Assembly: GCA_037132075.1 (NCBI GenBank)
Contig: JBAXPV010000018.1
Coordinates: forward strand, 1-64,000
Source: JBAXPV01 sp037132075
Lineage (GTDB): Bacteria > Bacteroidota > Bacteroidia > Bacteroidales > CAIXZF01
Direction: 5' to 3'
Length of the DNA: 64,000 nt
Positions 59,934-64,000 of this stretch are shown here, in pieces. The position numbers and the translations under genes were made by a program. The notes below the pieces were generated by a model. It was given only the letters and a program-made list of their open reading frames with translations, ran no database searches and was not told the origin of the DNA. Each line of letters starts with the position of its first letter. Position 1 is the stretch's first letter.

Positions 59934-62435
59934 TTATTCAAAGACAACACGACTCTTTTCCTTCTCAATACGCCATTTACCAATCTTATTGAAGATTGGA
60001 TCACCTAGTTTGATACTTGGTTTCTGGTCTTTGGCTACCACAACCTCAATATTTGTAATGGTATTGTCGCCAATACGCATTGTCTTGATATTGATTTTAG
60101 CTTTGTCGGCTACACTACCTTCGCTGAGTGCTTTTGATGCATCACCTACAAAGTCAGGTTTGCTGATGAAGCCTTTGGTCAGGAGGTTGAAGGCAAATTC
60201 AGGAGAGACGGTTACTTCGGTTGCTTTTTTGTCATAGTCGAAATTGGCTGAATAACCATTGACGATGATAGTTGCTTCAAAAGCATCTCCTTCAAGAGGA
60301 TTGAAGCCTAAGATGTTTTCTTTGGGATTCGTAACAACTTCGATCTTTCCTTTTGCCAGAGTGTCGATGACCGCTTTGGGGACGAAATTCATGCTGAGGA
60401 TGCGGAATTCTGTACGGCGATTCAGCTGATGCGCTGCTTCCTGGTGAGGTTTTCCGCTAAGTGTTGCGATATAGTCATCAGTAATGACGGTCCCTGATGG
60501 GAACAAGAATCCGTCACGGTTTACATCTTTGGCCAGGACGCGGGGTACACGTTCTCCATAACCGCTAGCGGTAAGCCTGTCTGGGTCTATTCCTCTGGAA
60601 ATGAGGTAGCTGACAACGCTCTGGGCACGTTTCAATGACAGGGTGTCATTTTTGACATCCGTATCACGGGTATCAGTATGGGCACCAAGTTCGATTGTCA
60701 TCGTTGGGTTGGCTTCCAGGATAGTGATCAGGCCTTGCAGTGAGTCCTGGTACTGTGGTTTGAGATCCCATTTGGCCAGGTCATAGAGGATTTCAGGAAG
60801 GACGATAGGTTTCACAGGGATAGGCGACAATACGAAATCGATCTGAAAGTCTTTGCTTTGCTCGAGGCCTACAGTGGTTTCTCTTCCTTTGTCGGAGAAA
60901 TAACCTTCTTTTGAGACAGTCAGTTCATATGATGTTGTAGGTAGCACCTGGGTCTTGTCGAATGCATAACCACCTCTTTTGTCAGTTTTTGTCTCGATAG
61001 AAGTTCCATCAGAACCAACCATTTTCACTGTTGCACCAGGGATATATTGCAAAGTTCTGTCATCTTTAACCACACCCTGGATTGTGAAAAGGAGCGGGAT
61101 CTTGAGGAAAGAATAAATGTCATCACCACCTTTGCCGCTTTTGAGTTTACGGTTAGAGGCGAAATAGCCTTTTTCTTCCAGTACACCAGGGAAGAAAGTG
61201 ACGGCAAAGTCATCTGCGGCGGAGTTCACAGGAGACTTCATGTTCTCAGGTGAAGACCATTTCTCGCCAACTTTTACAGTTTTGAAAATATCCATACCTC
61301 CCATGCCGGGCAGGTAGTTAGAGGCAAAATACAAAAGGGAGTCGAACCTAAGGTAAGGGAACATTTCGTCACCAGGGGTGTTGATGGTTGTTCCAAGATT
61401 CTTAGGCAAGTCAAAGTTCTTGTTTTTCTTGGCGCGTGTGGCGACCCAGATGTCTTTTCCACCTTGTCCGCCTTCCATGTCGGAGGCGAAATAGATCGTG
61501 AGTTCATCTTTGCTGACGGCGGGATGGCCATAGATTTTGGTGCTGTCGGTGCCTAATTTTACATGTTCAGGTGGGCTCCAGATCTTGCCACGTCTTTCGG
61601 TGCGATAAATGGCACAGGTCAGTACTTTCTTTTTCTCAGAGGAACAGCGGGTAAAATAAAGGGTATTAAATTTATTTGAATAACAGCTTGCTCCTTCATT
61701 TCCGTCGGTGTTGATAACATTCTGGTCATCAAGCAGGACCGGCGTTGACCAATCGCCTTTTGAGCTCATTGTAGAAACATACAGGTCGGAGAAAGCCTGG
61801 CCTGTCCAGTCATCTACAGAACCGCCGGTTGAGTTCTCGCGAGAGGATGTAAAAACCATTGTCTTGCCTTTCTCTTCGGCAAAACTAGGCGCAAAGTCGT
61901 CTTCTTTGGAGTTAATGGTTTTCCAGGCGTTTAATTCTTTATGAGCTTCGTCGCTGGGATTTACAGCATAACGGGTTGGGTTGTCTTTCCAGGTTTGCGC
62001 CATTTGGCATGATTCAATGCCGATCTTACCTCTCGGGTCATTTGGTGCCAGGTCGGCATAACGTTTGTATTGAATGATCGCATCTTCGTAACGCTCGTTG
62101 ATTTTCTGGGCATCGGCGTAATACATGATAACGATAGGGTTGATCTTCTGATAGTTTGCTTTGTCGAGCCTTTTGTACTGTTGCTCAGCCTTTTTCCAGT
62201 TATTGGTCAGACGGTAGGATTCAGCGATTTGGAAAAGGATACGATTCTTCTCAATTCTGTTCTTCTTTACCTTGGAATATGCTTTCTCATATTTCTCGAT
62301 GGCGAGGTTGAACATTTTATCCTCAAAAGCCTGATCGGCCTCCTGGGTAAAGGTTTTCTTTTGCTGTGCATGCGCCTGGAACGTCATTACTAAGCTAAGC
62401 ACAATAAAGGGTAGAAGCGTCCTGAGTATTTTCAT
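59934..62435 (-). CDS. PorE-like OmpA-family protein with TPR, beta-propeller and aspartic-protease-like tail
   Basis: The 833-residue protein has a signal peptide ending AHAQ, TPR helices (about 30-150), a PD40/WD40-type propeller (about 175-445, with YFASDMEGGQGGKDIWVATR), and a carboxypeptidase-regulatory domain (450-535). An OmpA peptidoglycan-binding domain follows (about 545-685, IELGAHTDTRDTD and LNRRTEFRIL). This order matches PorE of the type IX secretion system. An extra tail (700-833) reads VNGYSANFDYDKKATEVTVS and ends LGDPIFNKIGKW, like a retropepsin-type fold with DTGAT changed to DKKAT. Paralogues of this architecture are common, so a type IX role is not certain. Confidence 0.85.
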   Translation of the reverse strand: MKILRTLLPFIVLSLVMTFQAHAQQKKTFTQEADQAFEDKMFNLAIEKYEKAYSKVKKNRIEKNRILFQIAESYRLTNNWKKAEQQYKRLDKANYQKINPIVIMYYADAQKINERYEDAIIQYKRYADLAPNDPRGKIGIESCQMAQTWKDNPTRYAVNPSDEAHKELNAWKTINSKEDDFAPSFAEEKGKTMVFTSSRENSTGGSVDDWTGQAFSDLYVSTMSSKGDWSTPVLLDDQNVINTDGNEGASCYSNKFNTLYFTRCSSEKKKVLTCAIYRTERRGKIWSPPEHVKLGTDSTKIYGHPAVSKDELTIYFASDMEGGQGGKDIWVATRAKKNKNFDLPKNLGTTINTPGDEMFPYLRFDSLLYFASNYLPGMGGMDIFKTVKVGEKWSSPENMKSPVNSAADDFAVTFFPGVLEEKGYFASNRKLKSGKGGDDIYSFLKIPLLFTIQGVVKDDRTLQYIPGATVKMVGSDGTSIETKTDKRGGYAFDKTQVLPTTSYELTVSKEGYFSDKGRETTVGLEQSKDFQIDFVLSPIPVKPIVLPEILYDLAKWDLKPQYQDSLQGLITILEANPTMTIELGAHTDTRDTDVKNDTLSLKRAQSVVSYLISRGIDPDRLTASGYGERVPRVLAKDVNRDGFLFPSGTVITDDYIATLSGKPHQEAAHQLNRRTEFRILSMNFVPKAVIDTLAKGKIEVVTNPKENILGFNPLEGDAFEATIIVNGYSANFDYDKKATEVTVSPEFAFNLLTKGFISKPDFVGDASKALSEGSVADKAKINIKTMRIGDNTITNIEVVVAKDQKPSIKLGDPIFNKIGKWRIEKEKSRVVFE

Positions 62436-62535
62436 GTTAAGATTGTTTCGGCTAAAAGCTTGCTAAAATAAGGAAAATTTTTGGAGAGGCAAAAATTAAT
62501 ACATATATATGTACGCAAAGATTCAAAATCGTTAA

Positions 62536-62994
62536 TTAGCTGGCTGCAGGGAACTTGTCGGTGACGGTGTTTCTTGAGCTAACTTCTGTGGGTGGCGGAA
62601 TTTCGTAAGTATCGGATTGACGAAATACTTCTGCCTGGTTTCTGCCTGAAAATTCAGATGGGATATCCCTTTGTATGCTGCTAACTAATTGATTGGCTTC
62701 GTTTTGGAACCCAGTTCCAGACTCGGTAAGTTGCGAGGTGAGCTTGGTAGCTTCTGCTAAAACACCTGATTTAATCCCTTCGACTTCGCGTTTTACCTGG
62801 TCGGCACCGTCTCTTAAATCACGGGTCAGATCTGAAGTGGTTTTTTTTAGATCATTCATGATTTTACCCATCTGCCGGGCAACTTCCGGTATTTTTTTAG
62901 GGCCGAATAAGAGAAAAATCGCCAAAAATACCAGCAACATACTCCCTATGCTGAATTCAAAAAATAATGGAATTATCGTTATGGAGGCTGTCAT
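62536..62994 (-). CDS. tatA: Twin-arginine translocase TatA/TatB family subunit
   Basis: Start at MTASITIIPLFFEF (152 residues), the first ATG after the promoter. One N-terminal helix contains IGSMLLVFLAIFLLFGPKKIPE, with the FGP hinge. An amphipathic helix (RQMGKIMNDLKKTT) follows, then a long polar tail with coiled character. Length and tail point to TatB-like or long TatA. No tatC lies in the window. Tat-type signals on ActB and the LigB-type dioxygenase would be possible clients. Confidence 0.88.
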   Translation of the reverse strand: MTASITIIPLFFEFSIGSMLLVFLAIFLLFGPKKIPEVARQMGKIMNDLKKTTSDLTRDLRDGADQVKREVEGIKSGVLAEATKLTSQLTESGTGFQNEANQLVSSIQRDIPSEFSGRNQAEVFRQSDTYEIPPPTEVSSRNTVTDKFPAAS

Positions 62995-62999
62995 CAGCA

Positions 63000-63007
63000 C
63001 AAAGGTA
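63000..63007 (-). promoter_or_regulatory. Promoter -7 element for tatA
   Basis: TACCTTTG on the minus strand matches TAnnTTTG. It ends 5 nt before the ATG at 62994, so the mRNA would be leaderless. It shows that GTG/CTG codons upstream are not used. Confidence 0.5.
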
Positions 63008-63042
63008 GGAATTACCGTAATATGAAGTCATTCTCTGAGAAA

Positions 63043-63082
63043 TAAAAAAAGGAGGATGCTCAAATTTGAGACATCCTCCTTT
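63043..63082 (-). terminator. Strong Rho-independent terminator after secDF
   Basis: AAAGGAGGATG (63048-63058) pairs with CATCCTCCTTT (63072-63082), enclosing the palindrome CTCAAATTTGAG. On the minus strand the stem is followed by a T-run. It lies 19 nt after the secF stop. Confidence 0.85.
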
Positions 63083-63101
63083 AAATAATTTCATTAAAAA
63101 A

Positions 63102-64000
63102 CTATTTCTTCAGTTCTTTTTCTTTTTTACGGGCACTTACCTTTTGCCTCCACATAATGAGGTCATAGGCAACTGGCGTTGCATTGAATACTGAAGAGTA
63201 AGTTCCAACCAACAAGCCGATAAACAATACGAAGTTCATACCACGGATAATCTCACCTCCGAAGATGAGCATCGCCAGGATAACCACAAGTACGGTTCCT
63301 GAAGTGTTAATGGTACGTCCAAGCGTATGGTTGATTGCGTCGTTGATGTTCGTTCTCATATCGCGTTTCGGATACAAGCCTGTATATTCACGGATCCTGT
63401 CGAAGATGATAACCGTATCGTTGACAGAGAAACCAATGATAGTCAGAATCGCTGCGATCATTGACTGGTCAACTTCGAGGGTGAAAGGGACAAGGCCATG
63501 GAATACGCCATATAATGAAAGCGCAATAAGGGAGTCGTGGAACAGCGAAGAAACACCGCCCAATCCCCACTGCCATTTCTTGAATCGAATAGCTACATAA
63601 AGGAAGATGATCAAAAGAGCAACAAGCACAGCAATAACAGCCGAACGCTTGATGTCCTTAGCGATGGTTGGTCCTACCTTTTGTGAACTCAGCTTCCCAA
63701 GTGTTTTGCCTTCTTTGGAAGAGACAAATTCGTTGTAAGTGATTTGGTCTTTATAATACATTTTAACCCCGGTTAATACCATATGGTCGATGATAGAATC
63801 TGTTTTAGGATCGTTATTATCGATGAGGTATTTGGTGGTGATACGAACCTGATTGTCAGGGCCGAATGTTTTTACTTCAGGCTCTTCATTAAAGACTGTA
63901 CGTAATGTGGCACGCACTTCGTTGGTTTTTACTGGCTGGTCGAAACGAACGATATAAGAACGTCCTCCGGCAAAGTCAACTCCTTGTACAAATCCTCTGA
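63102..64000 (-). CDS. secF: SecF part of the protein-export membrane protein SecD/SecF, cut by the window edge
   Basis: The frame is open to the right edge, so the N-terminus is missing. The visible 299 or so residues include GVDFAGGRSYIVRFDQPV (SecD/SecF P1-type GVDF-GG start of SecF), four or five transmembrane helices, and IGFSVNDTVIIFDRIREYTG, the SecF signature. HTLGRTINTSGTVLVVIL follows. In Bacteroidota this is usually the C-terminal half of a fused SecDF, but the fusion cannot be seen here. It drives late steps of Sec export using proton motive force. Confidence 0.92.
   Translation of the reverse strand, partial: RGFVQGVDFAGGRSYIVRFDQPVKTNEVRATLRTVFNEEPEVKTFGPDNQVRITTKYLIDNNDPKTDSIIDHMVLTGVKMYYKDQITYNEFVSSKEGKTLGKLSSQKVGPTIAKDIKRSAVIAVLVALLIIFLYVAIRFKKWQWGLGGVSSLFHDSLIALSLYGVFHGLVPFTLEVDQSMIAAILTIIGFSVNDTVIIFDRIREYTGLYPKRDMRTNINDAINHTLGRTINTSGTVLVVILAMLIFGGEIIRGMNFVLFIGLLVGTYSSVFNATPVAYDLIMWRQKVSARKKEKELKK

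Noticed and set aside
1..64000. tRNA, rRNA, intact insertion sequence or prophage
   Set aside because: No cloverleaf-like or rRNA-like sequence and no transposase, integrase or phage structural gene was recognised by reading. A dedicated scan (tRNAscan-SE, barrnap) could still find something small.

Overview
The window looks like a chromosomal segment of a respiring member of the Bacteroidota. Evidence for this: an LpxC-FabZ fusion, fused CcoN/CcoO, an alternative complex III operon, a PorE-like OmpA protein, almost no Shine-Dalgarno sequences, and the phylum-specific promoter signature (TTTG, 19-21 bp, TAnnTTTG). No rRNA, tRNA, CRISPR array, phage or intact insertion sequence was seen.

Layout. 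1-5.8 kb: a membrane protein, a large secreted cupredoxin/repeat protein, a Tat-exported LigB-type dioxygenase, an Rh-type ammonium channel and a cytochrome c lipoprotein. 5.8-14.8 kb: a complete cbb3 oxidase locus (ccoS-ccoNO-ccoQ-ccoP-ccoG-ccoH, a SafE-like maturation protein, then ccoI beyond a decayed ATPase gene). 14.9-20.9 kb: lipid A genes (lpxC-fabZ, lpxA, an lpxD homologue) mixed with an ABC ATPase, an orphan histidine kinase and efp. 20.9-21.2 kb: a gene-free stretch that reads as a structured small RNA gene on the minus strand, with its own promoter and terminator. 21.2-35.3 kb: a minus-strand run of act genes (alternative complex III), SCO, caa3 oxidase and heme O synthase, followed by a copper-binding lipoprotein and tag.

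35.6-39.6 kb: LemA, two TPM-domain proteins and HtpG. 39.8-46.2 kb: isocitrate dehydrogenase, a mitochondrial-type citrate synthase, a nitroreductase, a small barrel protein and indolepyruvate oxidoreductase (iorAB). 46.3-52.2 kb: a tightly packed minus-strand operon sixA-ppk-moeA-moaA-moaC-MOSC/MogA. 52.3-54.9 kb: dacB and ilvE. 55.0-56.4 kb: an accessory island with a GIY-YIG nuclease gene, palindromic repeats, a paired inverted-repeat element and remnants. 56.4-64 kb: purM-prfA-pyrF with a small cytochrome c, the PorE-like protein, a TatA-family protein and the end of secDF.

How it fits together: quinol is oxidised by alternative complex III, electrons pass through c-type cytochromes to a caa3 oxidase (high oxygen) or a cbb3 oxidase (low oxygen), and copper and heme maturation factors (SCO, CtaB, CcoI, CcoG, CcoH, SafE-like) are encoded beside them. 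Molybdopterin genes, a Tat component and Tat-type signals (ActB, the dioxygenase) are also present. The most interesting unexplained items are the small RNA candidate, the palindrome family around the GIY-YIG gene, the aspartic-protease-like tail on the PorE-like protein, and the extra heme site in ActA.
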